Origin: Butyricicoccus_A sp963588905
Lineage (GTDB): Bacteria > Bacillota > Clostridia > Oscillospirales > Butyricicoccaceae
NCBI GenBank assembly: GCA_963588905.1
Contig: CAVAJF010000013.1
Coordinates: 1 to 64,000, forward strand
Length of the DNA: 64,000 nucleotides
Direction: 5' to 3'
Within the stretch, counting starts at the first letter, position 1; every line of letters begins with the position of its first letter. A program made the position numbers and the translations under genes. The notes under the pieces were generated by a model that saw only the letters and a list, made by a program, of their open reading frames with translations, was not told the DNA's origin and did no database searches. This document shows, piece by piece, positions 33,451 to 42,787 of this stretch.

Positions 33451-34791
33451 TTGAATCAGACGTTCATGAAAGAACGAAAAATCCTTCCATTGGTACTGTC
33501 CATGTCTTTGCCAATGGTCATTTCTATGACGGTCAACTCGCTGTATAACATCGTAGACAGCTTTTTTGTCGCAAAAATCAGCGAGGAGGCAATGACCGCA
33601 TTATCTTTGGTATTCCCCATTCAGAATTTGGTCAACGCCGTGACCATCGGTTTTGCCATCGGCATCAACGCAGTGATTGCGTTTTATCTCGGTGCAAAGC
33701 AAGAGAAAAACGCCAATGCTGCCGCGACGCAGGGCGTCATCCTCAATTTCCTACATGGTATTCTGCTAACGATTGGCTGCATTGCTGTGATGCCGTCTTT
33801 TCTGCGCATGTTCACGTCAGATCAAACCGTTTTACAGCTAGGTCTGCGCTATGCCAATATTGTCCTATTGTTTTCCGTTGTTATTTCCATGGCAGTATCT
33901 TTTGAGAAAATTTTTCAATCCGTCGGAAAAATGAAGGTCTCCATGTTTAGCATGATGGTCGGCTGCGTCAGCAACATTCTGTTAGATCCTATTTTGATTT
34001 TCGGACTCGGTCCTGCTCCAAAATTAGGCATCGAAGGTGCAGCAATCGCAACCGGCATCGGACAAGTGCTTTCTTTGGCTGTGTATCTGCTGATCTATCT
34101 GTTTCGTCCGCTGGGTGTCCGCATCCAACTGCGCGGCTTTTCCATGAATAAGAGCTTAGCCGTGCGCTTGTATTCGATTGGCATTCCGGCAGCACTCAAC
34201 ATGGCGCTGCCATCTGTGCTGATCTCCGCCCTCAATGGTATTTTAGCGGTATACGGACAAGCCTATGTACTGGTTCTCGGTGTGTATTATAAACTACAGA
34301 CCTTTTTGTATCTGTCTGCCAACGGCATTATTCAAGGCATTCGGCCATTGGTCGGCTACAACTATGGCGCAAAGGAATATCACCGTGTACAGCGCATCTA
34401 TACGACATCTCTCACCCTGATTGCGTCTATTATGGCGGTCGGCATGGTACTGTGTCTGCTCTTCCCTCAAAACCTGATGGGACTGTTTACAACCAACGCA
34501 CAGACCTTGGATATTGGCTCGACAGCCCTGCGCATCATCAGCTTGGGCTTTATCGTATCTGCAGTTTCCGTCACAGCCTCCGGCACCTTAGAGGGCTTAT
34601 CACAGGGAATGCCATCGCTGGCCATCTCCTTATGCCGATATATTATTATCATTATTCCGGCAGCTTTGGTGCTGAGTCATATTCTCGGTGCTGTCGGCGT
34701 ATGGTACGCCTTTAGCATCAGCGAATTGCTGACTGCATTGGCAGCAGGTCTGATTTATCGGGCTGTGTCACGCAAATGTATGAAAATTTGA
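33451..34791 (+). CDS. MATE-family multidrug exporter
   Basis: A 446-aa, twelve-helix exporter, paralogous to the product at 16394. Motifs include MSLPMVISMTVNSLYNIVDSFFVAKIS and the duplicated half beginning SIGIPAALNMALPS. The best start is TTG at 33451 with GGAGGTGG 5 nt upstream; an ATG at 33469 is an alternative. The frame remains open back to 33322, but that ATG lies in the -10 region and cannot be transcribed from the promoter seen. It is divergent from the cas operon. Confidence 0.9.
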   Translation: MNQTFMKERKILPLVLSMSLPMVISMTVNSLYNIVDSFFVAKISEEAMTALSLVFPIQNLVNAVTIGFAIGINAVIAFYLGAKQEKNANAAATQGVILNFLHGILLTIGCIAVMPSFLRMFTSDQTVLQLGLRYANIVLLFSVVISMAVSFEKIFQSVGKMKVSMFSMMVGCVSNILLDPILIFGLGPAPKLGIEGAAIATGIGQVLSLAVYLLIYLFRPLGVRIQLRGFSMNKSLAVRLYSIGIPAALNMALPSVLISALNGILAVYGQAYVLVLGVYYKLQTFLYLSANGIIQGIRPLVGYNYGAKEYHRVQRIYTTSLTLIASIMAVGMVLCLLFPQNLMGLFTTNAQTLDIGSTALRIISLGFIVSAVSVTASGTLEGLSQGMPSLAISLCRYIIIIIPAALVLSHILGAVGVWYAFSISELLTALAAGLIYRAVSRKCMKI

Positions 34792-34803
34792 GCATAAAAA
34801 GAC

Positions 34804-34992
34804 GTTGAGCCGGATGTTCCTGCATCCGGCTCAACTGGGTATTTGCGGTAGAAAGGGTGAATAAAAGAATAGAAAAAGGGTGGAAAGTTCAAAAACAAAA
34901 AGGTGAAAGAAAGATATATAGAGACTGCATCCATGATGCAGATGCTTTTAGTCTGCTCGCCGTGGAGCGATGACAATGTGAGCGAGCAGTTA
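34804..34992. other. Structured intergenic region, unassigned
   Basis: The 394-nt gap between MATE and malic enzyme has no gene I can support. It contains a perfect 12-bp hairpin TTGAGCCGGATG/CATCCGGCTCAA (34810-34839 region) with a T run only on the minus strand, a purine-rich stretch, and nested inverted repeats around 34920-35010 (CTGCTCGC/GCGAGCAG and ACAATGT/ACATTGT). It may be a structured RNA; strand is uncertain. Confidence 0.4.
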
Positions 34993-35120
34993 GTACATTG
35001 TCTTCTGTGCTTTCGATGGTTTTATTTTACCGGAAAATTATGAAGGAATCCTCACGATGTCGTAAAGAATTTATGACAGAGTTGTGAATAAATTGTAACA
35101 GAGAGGATAAAAAATAGCGT

Positions 35121-35149
35121 TTGTGTTTCCGAGGATACAGTGGTACAAT
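35121..35149 (+). promoter_or_regulatory. Promoter of malic enzyme gene
   Basis: TTGTGT (35121-35126), 17-nt spacer, TACAAT (35144-35149). Confidence 0.55.
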
Positions 35150-35185
35150 AAAAGAATCAGAAAATATGAATCCGTGGAGGTCATT

Positions 35186-36358
35186 ATGGATCAGAAAGAA
35201 AGAGCATTACAGGCCCATCGCGATTGGAAGGGCAAGATTGAAGTCATTTCTCGCTGCAAGGTAGAAAACGCAGACGATCTGTCGATTGCATATACCCCAG
35301 GCGTTGCCCAGCCTTGTCTGGAAATTCAGAAAGATGTCGATCTGAGCTATGTGTATACGCGCCGTCACAATCTGGTAGCGGTCATCACTGACGGTTCCGC
35401 TGTTCTGGGACTGGGTGATATTGGCCCGGAAGCAGGTATGCCGGTTATGGAAGGCAAATGCGCTCTGTTTAAGGAATTCGGCGGCGTCGATGCATTCCCT
35501 CTCTGCGTCAAGACAAAGGACGTCGATGAATTTGTCAATACAGTCGCTTTGATTTCCGGTTCGTTTGGCGGCATCAATCTGGAAGATATTGCAGCACCGC
35601 GCTGCTTTGAAATCGAGCGCAAGCTAAAGGAACGCTGCGATATTCCGGTATTCCATGATGACCAGCACGGAACGGCAATCTGCTGTGCGGCCGCTATGAT
35701 TAACGCGTGCCGTCTGACCGGCCGCAAGCTGTCCGACATCAAGATGGTTGTCAACGGTGCCGGTGCTGCCGCTATCGCCGTAACCAAGCTGCTTGTCAGC
35801 ATGGGTCTGAAGAACGTCATCATGTGTGATAAGTTCGGCGCTCTGTATGAGGGCTGCGAGCAGATGAATTCCGAGCAGGCATATATGGCAACGATTACCA
35901 ATCCAGAGAACAAGCGCGGCACGCTGGCTGATGTCCTGCCGGGCGCAGATATTTTCTTCGGCATGTCCGCACCGAACGTTCTGACCAAGGATATGGTTCG
36001 CACCATGGCAAAGGATCCGATGGTATTCCCGATGGCAAATCCGACACCGGAAATCATGCCGGAGGATGCACTGGAGGCCGGTGCCGCTGTTGTCGGCTGT
36101 GGCCGCTCGGATTATCCGAATCAGATCAACAACGTCCTCGCCTTCCCTGGTGTATTCCGCGGTGCTCTGGACGTCCGTGCTTCGGATATTAACGAAGAAA
36201 TGAAAATCGCCGCAGCATATGCCATTGCCAATGTTGTCAGCGATGAAGAGCTGAACGCACAGTACATCATGCCGAAGGCATTTGATCCGCGCGTTCGCGA
36301 TGCCGTTGCAGCAGCTGTTGCTCAGGCAGCACGCGACAGCGGTGTAGCAAGAATCTAA
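35186..36358 (+). CDS. NAD(P)-dependent malic enzyme
   Basis: Oxidative decarboxylation of malate to pyruvate and CO2; 390-aa short bacterial form without the phosphotransacetylase extension. Visible are the catalytic Tyr region LSIAYTPGVAQPC, Lys in VMEGKCALFKEFGG, the metal-binding HDDQHGTA and the nucleotide loop VNGAGAAAIA. The ATG follows GTGGAGGTC. Codon bias is strong in the centre of the gene. Monocistronic with its own promoter and terminator. The cofactor preference is not settled by the sequence. Confidence 0.94.
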   Translation: MDQKERALQAHRDWKGKIEVISRCKVENADDLSIAYTPGVAQPCLEIQKDVDLSYVYTRRHNLVAVITDGSAVLGLGDIGPEAGMPVMEGKCALFKEFGGVDAFPLCVKTKDVDEFVNTVALISGSFGGINLEDIAAPRCFEIERKLKERCDIPVFHDDQHGTAICCAAAMINACRLTGRKLSDIKMVVNGAGAAAIAVTKLLVSMGLKNVIMCDKFGALYEGCEQMNSEQAYMATITNPENKRGTLADVLPGADIFFGMSAPNVLTKDMVRTMAKDPMVFPMANPTPEIMPEDALEAGAAVVGCGRSDYPNQINNVLAFPGVFRGALDVRASDINEEMKIAAAYAIANVVSDEELNAQYIMPKAFDPRVRDAVAAAVAQAARDSGVARI

Positions 36359-36370
36359 AATATTGTAAGG

Positions 36371-36408
36371 AGCAGCCGTTCTATTTTTTATAGAGCGGCT
36401 GCTTTTTG
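36371..36408 (+). terminator. Terminator of malic enzyme gene
   Basis: Thirteen-bp stem AGCAGCCGTTCTA/TAGAGCGGCTGCT (one wobble) followed by TTTTTG. Confidence 0.92.
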
Positions 36409-36426
36409 TTTCCCTCGAAACACAAC

Positions 36427-36458
36427 AAAAAAGACAGCCAATTTCTTGACTGTCTTAA
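36427..36458 (-). terminator. Terminator of tRNA-Gly transcript
   Basis: Minus strand AAGACAG-CAA/TTG-CTGTCTT stem with a T run, 5 nt past the tRNA CCA end. Confidence 0.8.
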
Positions 36459-36462
36459 AACT

Positions 36463-36538
36463 TGGAGCGGATGACGAGGCTCGAACTCGCTACCTCCACC
36501 TTGGCAAGGTGGCGCTCTACCAGATGAGCTACATCCGC
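36463..36538 (-). tRNA. tRNA-Gly (anticodon GCC)
   Basis: Minus-strand 76-nt tRNA with encoded CCA. Acceptor GCGGATG/CATCCGC, D arm with TAGCTCATCTGGTAGAGC, anticodon loop TTGCCAA (GCC), T loop GTTCGAGCC. Confidence 0.96.
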
Positions 36539-36648
36539 ATATTTTGTTTTTGTCTGTCGTCTGTTCCCTGACGACGATGTTTATTATACGCGATGACACC
36601 CATTTTGTCAACAAAATTTTGAAAGTTTTTTTAAAAAACTTTTTACAT

Positions 36649-36687
36649 AAAAAATCGGCGCAGCTTCCCACTCCGAAGCCGCGCCGA
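36649..36687 (-). terminator. Terminator of the phosphoglycolate phosphatase gene
   Basis: TCGGCGC.GCTTC/GAAGC.GCGCCGA stem and a T run (36649-36654) on the minus strand, 18 nt past the stop. Confidence 0.88.
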
Positions 36688-36704
36688 CAAGCGTTTTGCT
36701 CGAT

Positions 36705-37358
36705 TTACAATTTGGAATCGACGATCTGGAGAATTTGTGCCGGGCTGTCTACCAGGACATCCGCGCCATTTTCCGTTAGCACCTCTCGGCTGCGAAAGCC
36801 CCATGTCACGCCGACAGCATACAGTCCGGCATTTTTTGCCGTCTGCATATCGGTTCCTGAATCTCCAACATAAAGTACCTGCTCCGGCTGCACATTCAGC
36901 TGCTGCATCACCATCCGGCAGGATGTCGGATCCGGCTTGCGCGGCACGCCGACGTGCTCGCCAAAGACCACATCTGCCTTGCCCGGAAAGAAATACTCAA
37001 TCAGCTCTTGTGAAGCAGAATCAATCTTATTAGACAGCACTGCCACTTTCATGCCGCGTTTTCTCAGCGCTGTGAGCAGTTGTGGGATGCCGTCATACGG
37101 CACGGTGCGGTCATGAATATGTGCCGCATAGTACGCTTTAAAATCCTCCAACGCAGCATCTATTTCTGCATCCGATGTTCCTTCCGGCATTGCCCGACAA
37201 ATGAGCAGGCGAATGCCGTTGCCGACAAAGTGTCGGATCTCATCCATGGAACGCGGGGCCAACCCGCGCACGGCCAATGCATGGTTTGTCGCCGCCCGCA
37301 GGTCGCCCAACGTATTGAGCAGAGTTCCATCCAAATCAAAAATCACTGCTTGTTTCAA
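36705..37358 (-). CDS. Phosphoglycolate phosphatase-like HAD hydrolase
   Basis: A 217-aa HAD subfamily IA phosphatase. Motif I is FDLDGTLLNT, motif II VLSNK, the motif III lysine is in PRKPDPTS, and motif IV is YVGDSGTDMQTAKNAG, which best matches Gph enzymes that remove 2-phosphoglycolate. The start is TTG at 37358 with GAAGGA upstream; no ATG fits. It lies 20 nt downstream of malQ on the same strand and is probably cotranscribed. Confidence 0.85.
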   Translation of the reverse strand: MKQAVIFDLDGTLLNTLGDLRAATNHALAVRGLAPRSMDEIRHFVGNGIRLLICRAMPEGTSDAEIDAALEDFKAYYAAHIHDRTVPYDGIPQLLTALRKRGMKVAVLSNKIDSASQELIEYFFPGKADVVFGEHVGVPRKPDPTSCRMVMQQLNVQPEQVLYVGDSGTDMQTAKNAGLYAVGVTWGFRSREVLTENGADVLVDSPAQILQIVDSKL

Positions 37359-37378
37359 AAATGACGTCCTTCTTTCGT

Positions 37379-38890
37379 TTATCTCTGTGTCAGCGGATTC
37401 AGACGCTTTCCGCCATAGGTCGCACGGCGCAGGAAGCCGGAGACATCTTTATTGATGGCATCGCGGCGGACGCGCCAGCTCCAGTTTCCGCCCAGCGTGG
37501 ACGGCGTATTCATGCGCGCATCCGCGCCCAGAGACAGCAAATCCTGCATGGTTGTCATGGCAATGTCGCATGGAGCGGCAAATGCCGTGCGGATGGCACT
37601 CCAACCGAGTGGTTCTCTATCCGATGTGCGCAGATATTCGCGCATGACATCGCGGTCTGCATCGCTGCACTTATCCATAAATTGTTCGACAACGGTCTCC
37701 GAGTCGTGTGTTGAGGTGTAGCCCACGCAATTCTTTGGCCAGTTGAACGGAATATGATCGTTGTTCTCATCCGCACGCATACCGAAAATCATCACGCGCA
37801 TTCCCGGATAGCCGCTCTTTTTGAGGAACTTGCGCACTGCATCGTCAATATCTCCGAGATCTTCTGCGATAATCGGTACGTCGCCCAGTGCCGCACGAAT
37901 TGCCTTAAACAGCTTCATACGCGGGCCCTTCTTCCACTTTCCGTTGATGGCAGTATCTTCACCCTCCGGCACTTCCCAATACGCCTGGAAGCCGCGGAAA
38001 TGGTCAATACGAGTGACATCAAACAGAGCCAGATTGCGGCGCACACGCCAGATCCACCACTTGAATCCGTCATCCTCAATGACCTTCCAATTATAGGTCG
38101 GATTGCCCCACAGCTGACCGGTTGCAGAATAGTAATCCGGCGGAACACCAGCGACACCGTGCGGCTTCAGATCACCGTCTACCTGGAACATCTCCGGATG
38201 TGCCCACACATCACAGCTGTCCGGCGAAACATAAATCGGAATATCACCGATAATCTGAATGCCCTGCTTGTTGGCATAGGCACGCAGCTTTTCCCACTGT
38301 GCAAAAAACAGGTACTGCATGAACACATAGAAATCAATTTCATGCTTGAGTTCAAACGAATACTTGCGCATGGCTTCCGGATCTCTGTGCTTGATGGCAG
38401 CATCGTCCCAATCCCACAGCGCCTTCTGGTCAAAATGCTTTTTGAGCGTCATGAACATGGCATAGTCTTCCACCCAGTCTTTATTCTCTCGGCGGAACGC
38501 ATCCATCTTACCCATCTGAATCATGGATTCCTGTGCGCGGTCAAAGGCGCGATGCAAAATCGGCAGGCGCGTCTGTGCCAGCAGCTCATAATCTACACGA
38601 TCCGGATTATGTCCGACATCGGCATCGTGCAAATCCTGCTCGCTGAGCAGTCCCATGTCTTTGAGCATATCTAAATCAATAAAATACGGATTGCCTGCGG
38701 CCGCGGAGAAGCACTGGTACGGACTGTCACCGAAACCGGTCTGTCCGAGCGGCAAAACCTGCCAATAGGTCTGACCGCCGTCACGCAGAAAATCTACAAA
38801 ATCATATGCATCCTTGCCCAAGGTTCCGATACCATATGGAGACGGAAGGGAAGAAATATGCAGAACAACACCACTAGATCTCTGAAACAT
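37379..38890 (-). CDS. malQ: 4-alpha-glucanotransferase (amylomaltase)
   Basis: GH77 enzyme of 503 aa that transfers maltodextrin chains in the cytoplasm. The N-terminus RSSGVVLHISSLPSPYGIGTLG is diagnostic. The catalytic nucleophile Asp is in RIDHFRGF, the acid/base Glu in IIAEDLGDI, and TSTHDSETV carries the transition-state Asp. ATAGGGTG precedes the ATG. It is divergent from trmB and upstream of the HAD gene. No other glycogen or maltose genes are in the window. Confidence 0.96.
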   Translation of the reverse strand: MFQRSSGVVLHISSLPSPYGIGTLGKDAYDFVDFLRDGGQTYWQVLPLGQTGFGDSPYQCFSAAAGNPYFIDLDMLKDMGLLSEQDLHDADVGHNPDRVDYELLAQTRLPILHRAFDRAQESMIQMGKMDAFRRENKDWVEDYAMFMTLKKHFDQKALWDWDDAAIKHRDPEAMRKYSFELKHEIDFYVFMQYLFFAQWEKLRAYANKQGIQIIGDIPIYVSPDSCDVWAHPEMFQVDGDLKPHGVAGVPPDYYSATGQLWGNPTYNWKVIEDDGFKWWIWRVRRNLALFDVTRIDHFRGFQAYWEVPEGEDTAINGKWKKGPRMKLFKAIRAALGDVPIIAEDLGDIDDAVRKFLKKSGYPGMRVMIFGMRADENNDHIPFNWPKNCVGYTSTHDSETVVEQFMDKCSDADRDVMREYLRTSDREPLGWSAIRTAFAAPCDIAMTTMQDLLSLGADARMNTPSTLGGNWSWRVRRDAINKDVSGFLRRATYGGKRLNPLTQR

Positions 38891-38924
38891 AATAACACCC
38901 TATCTCTATTTATTTTGCAAACGA

Positions 38925-38953
38925 ATTGCATTTTTACGATAATTCCGCTATAA
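38925..38953 (+). promoter_or_regulatory. Promoter of trmB
   Basis: TTGCAT (38925-38930), 17-nt spacer, TATAAT (38948-38953). Confidence 0.7.
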
Positions 38954-39006
38954 TCATTACAGAAAAACCGTATATTTGACATGATTATCAAAGGAGAGTA
39001 TTCCCT

Positions 39007-39747
39007 ATGCGGATGAGAAAGAAAAAGAATCTGGACACCCGTCTGGCAAACTGTGCGCCGGTGCTGGTCTCCGATCCGGAACAGCACAAGGGGCAGTGGC
39101 GTGCGCTGTTTGGCAACACCAACCCGCTTCATCTGGAAATCGGCTGCGGCAAAGGTCGTTTCATCATTGAGACTGCCCGCCAGAATCCAGACATCAATTA
39201 TCTCGCCATTGAACGCGAGGAAGGCGCACTGATTATGGCAACCGAAAAGGCGATGGAGCTCAAGCTCCCGAACCTCCAGTTTTTGGACTTCGACGCCGCC
39301 GGTCTGACCGACATCTTTGCCGATGGAGAAATTGACCGCATTTACCTCAATTTCTCTGATCCGTGGCCGCCGAACCGCCAGCGCAAGCGCCGTCTGACCC
39401 ACGCCAATTTCCTGGCTCTGTACGACTGTGTGCTCGCAAAAAACGGTCAGGTGCATTTTAAGACCGACAACCAGCATCTGTTCGAATTTACGCTGGAAGA
39501 GATGTGCAGCTACGGCTGGCTGATTCAGAATATTTGTCTGGATCTGCACAGCAGCGACCAAGAAAATATTATGACGGAATACGAAGAAAAATTCTCCAAG
39601 GAAGGCTTCCGCATTTACCGTCTGGAAGCAAGCCGCCGCGATGAGGACACGCTCACACGCGCTCATACGCCTCCGCGCACCGCTGAACAGCTCGCACAGA
39701 AGGCCCGCGGCTCTGTTGCGCCGTCTTTCGGCTCCTCGCAGGCTTAA
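39007..39747 (+). CDS. trmB: tRNA (guanine-N7)-methyltransferase
   Basis: SAM-dependent enzyme making m7G46 in tRNA; 246 aa. The SAM loop is LEIGCGKGRFI, and the catalytic segment is YLNFSDPWPPNRQRKRRLTHANFL, with FKTDN at the C-terminal half. AAAGGAGAG precedes the ATG at 39007. Compared with the usual 210-230 aa it has an Ala/Ser-rich tail of about 30 residues without known function. Monocistronic. Confidence 0.95.
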   Translation: MRMRKKKNLDTRLANCAPVLVSDPEQHKGQWRALFGNTNPLHLEIGCGKGRFIIETARQNPDINYLAIEREEGALIMATEKAMELKLPNLQFLDFDAAGLTDIFADGEIDRIYLNFSDPWPPNRQRKRRLTHANFLALYDCVLAKNGQVHFKTDNQHLFEFTLEEMCSYGWLIQNICLDLHSSDQENIMTEYEEKFSKEGFRIYRLEASRRDEDTLTRAHTPPRTAEQLAQKARGSVAPSFGSSQA

Positions 39748-39802
39748 TTATATCATTTTTCACCAACAATAGCAAGGTTTATCCAAATATTTTTGTACGA
39801 TA

Positions 39803-39845
39803 CGTCCAGAAACAGCTTTCTTGTCTGTTTTTGGACGTTTTTTCG
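39803..39845 (+). terminator. Terminator of trmB
   Basis: Fourteen-bp stem ACGTCCAGAAACAG/CTGTTTTTGGACGT (one wobble) followed by T6. Confidence 0.88.
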
Positions 39846-39883
39846 CGTGTTTTTTCGCAAATATACCATTTTCATACAAGTAC

Positions 39884-39919
39884 GAAAAAAAGACGGCACG
39901 GGAAATCCCATGCCGTCTT
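39884..39919 (-). terminator. Terminator of the feo operon
   Basis: Thirteen-bp stem AAGACGGCATGGG/CCCGTGCCGTCTT (one wobble) followed on the minus strand by T7, 27 nt past the last feo-linked stop. Confidence 0.9.
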
Positions 39920-39945
39920 GTGGTTTTATGCTGTATCAGCATTGT

Positions 39946-40143
39946 TTATTTCTTGTGCGCAGAGCAGGAGGAACAACTGCCGCCGCAGGATGAGCACCCC
40001 GGGCAACCTCCTCCGCAGTGACCGCCGCAGGAATGAATGCCTTTCTTATTGTCCGAATACAGCTTGTGGACAATAGCCGCTACAATGATAACAAGTACAA
40101 GCAATACAACAATTGTACCCATGTTTTCTATGAGCCAGGTCAT
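39946..40143 (-). CDS. FeoB-associated Cys-rich membrane protein
   Basis: A 65-aa protein with one N-terminal membrane helix (about 9-27) and a C-terminal cluster of eight Cys within SCGGHCGGGCPGCSSCGGSC... It is of the type repeatedly found just after feoB in Clostridia; the Cys cluster may bind iron or a metal cofactor. AAAGGAGGAAG precedes the ATG. It starts 41 nt after feoB and ends the operon. Confidence 0.9.
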   Translation of the reverse strand: MTWLIENMGTIVVLLVLVIIVAAIVHKLYSDNKKGIHSCGGHCGGGCPGCSSCGGSCSSCSAHKK

Positions 40144-40184
40144 GTTTCTTCCTCCTTTGATCTAGTCTTATTTTCGCACGAAAT

Positions 40185-42695
40185 TTACTTTGCGTCAACT
40201 GCCAGCGTGCTCTTCTTTACTTCCGCCTTCTTGCTCGGACGGAGCAGCAGGAAGAAGAACGCAACGATAATAACGATAGCTGCGATGGTGCCGATGCCAA
40301 AGCCCTTGCCGCCAAACAGGCTGGAAATCTGATAAATAACCAGACCTACCAGATAAGCCAGGCCGCACTGATAGCCAATTGCACCGAGGAACCACTTGGT
40401 GTTGTTCATCTCACGACGGATCGCACCCATTGCTGCGAAGCACGGAGCGCACAGCAGGTTGAATGCCAGGAATGCATAGCCGCTTGCCAGCGTGAAGGTA
40501 GCTGCCATGTTCTGGTATACAGTGCCAGCACCGCCAGCGTACAGGATACCCATGGTACCTACGATGTTCTCCTTCGCAATCAGGCCAGTGATGGAAGCGA
40601 CAGTTGCCTGCCAGTTGCCGAAGCCGAGCGGTGCGAAGATCCAGCAGATTGCGCTGCCAACCTTAGCCAGAATCGAGCAGTCGATCTGATCCTCAGTCAG
40701 CATACCAAAGCTGCCGTCTACCCATCCGAAGTAGGACAGGAACCAAACGAGAATAGTGGACAGCAGGATGATCGTGCCTGCCTTCTTGATGAAGGACCAG
40801 CCGCGCTCCCACATGCTGCGGAGAACGGTGCCTACGGTCGGCATATGGTATGCCGGCAGCTCCATAACGAACGGAGCCGGATCGCCCTCAAAAATCTTGG
40901 TCTTCTTCAGGATAACACCGGAGCAGATGATTGCTGCGATGCCCAGGAAGTAAGCGGAAGTTGCTACCCATGCTGCGCCGCCGAAGATTGCGCCTGCAAC
41001 CATGGCGATGAACGGAGTCTTTGCGCCGCACGGAATAAAGGTTGTGGTCATGATCGTCATACGACGGTCTTTTTCATTCTCGATGGTACGAGAAGCCATG
41101 ATACCCGGAACGCCGCAGCCGGTACCGATCAGAATCGGAATAAAGGACTTGCCGGACAGGCCAAAACGACGGAAAATACGGTCCATGATGAAGGCAACAC
41201 GAGCCATGTAGCCGCAAGCCTCCAGGAATGCCAGGAAGATGAACAGAACGAGCATCTGCGGTACAAAGCCCAGAACCGCGCCGACACCGGCAACGATACC
41301 GTCCAGAATCAGGCCGGACAGCCAGTCTGCACAGCCAATGCTGGTCAGAGCCTTTTCAACGAATACCGGAACGCCCGGAACCCAAATGCCGTATTCTGCC
41401 GGATCCGGAGCTTCATAGCCGTCCTTATCCAGGACTTCCATAGCAGCCGTCAGATCGTCAACGCTTGCCGTCTGCTCTTCGGTTGCCAGCGTCTCTTCGT
41501 CCTCTACCTCATAGGTAGCTTCGGTGCCAGCCGGAACAGCAGCAGCGAACTCAGTCAGAGCAGCCTTTGCAGCTTCCGGATCGTAATCATCGGACTCAGC
41601 ATCCATTGCTGCTTCTACCGCAGAGGTGTCTACGCCCTGCTCGGACTCGTAGGTAACAAAACCGTTTGCAACAGTCAGTGCATCGTCGTATTCGTCAGCT
41701 ACATCCGAATAAGCGGAAGAGCCGATGCCGAACAGATGCCAGCCATCGCCGAACACGCCGTCATTTGCCCAGTCGGTAGCCACTGTACCAACCGTGGTAA
41801 CGGATACATAGTAAACGATAAACATAACAACCGCGAAAATCGGCAGAGCCAGAATACGGTTGGTTACGATTCTATCAATCTTATCGGAAATTGTCAGCTT
41901 GCCAGCGGATACCTTCTTATAGCAGCCCTTGATGATGGATGCAATGTAAACGTATCTCTCGTTGGTGATGATAGACTCAGAGTCATCATCCTCTTCGGTC
42001 TCAGCAGCCTCAATGTCCTTTTCGATGTGTGCCAGAACGTCCTCGGACAGATTCAGCTGTTCCAGAACCTTGCTGTCACGCTCAAAGATCTTGATGGCAT
42101 ACCAGCGCTGCTGCTCTTCCGGCATATCATGCAGAACCAGCTCTTCAATGTGTGCCAGTGCGTGCTCAACCGGGCCGCAGAACTTGTGCTGCGGGATGGT
42201 CTTTTCGTTCTTTGCCGCGTTGATTGCTGCCTCAGCAGCCTCCATGATGCCTCTGCCCTTGAGTGCGGAGATCTGAACTACCTTGCAGCCCAGTTCTCTG
42301 CCAAGCTCCTCAATGTTGATCTTATCGCCGTTCTTCTCGACGATGTCCATCATGTTTACCGCAACAACGACCGGAATACCCAGCTCGGTCAGCTGTGTGG
42401 TCAGGTACAGGTTTCGCTCCAAGTTGGTGCCGTCAATGATGTTCAAAATAGCATCCGGACGCTCACCGAGCAGGTAATTTCTCGCTACTACTTCCTCCAG
42501 CGTATACGGAGAAAGAGAGTAAATGCCCGGAAGGTCAGTGATGACAACATCATTGTGCTGCTTCAGCTTACCCTCTTTTTTCTCAACCGTTACGCCCGGC
42601 CAGTTGCCGACGAACTGATTGGAACCGGTCAAACCGTTGAACAGGGTTGTTTTACCGCAGTTCGGGTTGCCGGCTAAGGCGATTGTCAAACTCAT
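40185..42695 (-). CDS. feoB: Ferrous iron transporter FeoB
   Basis: Membrane Fe2+ importer of 836 aa with an N-terminal G domain (G1 GNPNCGKTT at 9-17, G3 DLPGIYSL, G4 NMMD), a helical spacer and a polytopic C-terminal part with two Gate motifs (GIMASRTIE and LCAPCFAAM). An acidic, Ala/Glu/Asp-rich insertion of about 110 residues (about 327-435) lies in an extracytoplasmic loop after the first membrane helix, much longer than in standard FeoB. Upstream are two feoA genes and downstream a Cys-rich partner. A TTAGC-N4-GCTAA palindrome at the operon promoter suggests metal-dependent repression. Confidence 0.96.
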   Translation of the reverse strand: MSLTIALAGNPNCGKTTLFNGLTGSNQFVGNWPGVTVEKKEGKLKQHNDVVITDLPGIYSLSPYTLEEVVARNYLLGERPDAILNIIDGTNLERNLYLTTQLTELGIPVVVAVNMMDIVEKNGDKINIEELGRELGCKVVQISALKGRGIMEAAEAAINAAKNEKTIPQHKFCGPVEHALAHIEELVLHDMPEEQQRWYAIKIFERDSKVLEQLNLSEDVLAHIEKDIEAAETEEDDDSESIITNERYVYIASIIKGCYKKVSAGKLTISDKIDRIVTNRILALPIFAVVMFIVYYVSVTTVGTVATDWANDGVFGDGWHLFGIGSSAYSDVADEYDDALTVANGFVTYESEQGVDTSAVEAAMDAESDDYDPEAAKAALTEFAAAVPAGTEATYEVEDEETLATEEQTASVDDLTAAMEVLDKDGYEAPDPAEYGIWVPGVPVFVEKALTSIGCADWLSGLILDGIVAGVGAVLGFVPQMLVLFIFLAFLEACGYMARVAFIMDRIFRRFGLSGKSFIPILIGTGCGVPGIMASRTIENEKDRRMTIMTTTFIPCGAKTPFIAMVAGAIFGGAAWVATSAYFLGIAAIICSGVILKKTKIFEGDPAPFVMELPAYHMPTVGTVLRSMWERGWSFIKKAGTIILLSTILVWFLSYFGWVDGSFGMLTEDQIDCSILAKVGSAICWIFAPLGFGNWQATVASITGLIAKENIVGTMGILYAGGAGTVYQNMAATFTLASGYAFLAFNLLCAPCFAAMGAIRREMNNTKWFLGAIGYQCGLAYLVGLVIYQISSLFGGKGFGIGTIAAIVIIVAFFFLLLRPSKKAEVKKSTLAVDAK

Positions 42696-42787
42696 CGTTC
42701 ATTTCCTTTCTACGCGCACCGATAAAACCGCTTTTTCGGCACTCGTTTCAAAAATCAAAACTCTTTTTTCAACCAATCTATGTTAGA

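Noticed and set aside
40845..42677. A 610-codon plus-strand frame
   Set aside because: Antisense to feoB; no start site and no recognisable domain.
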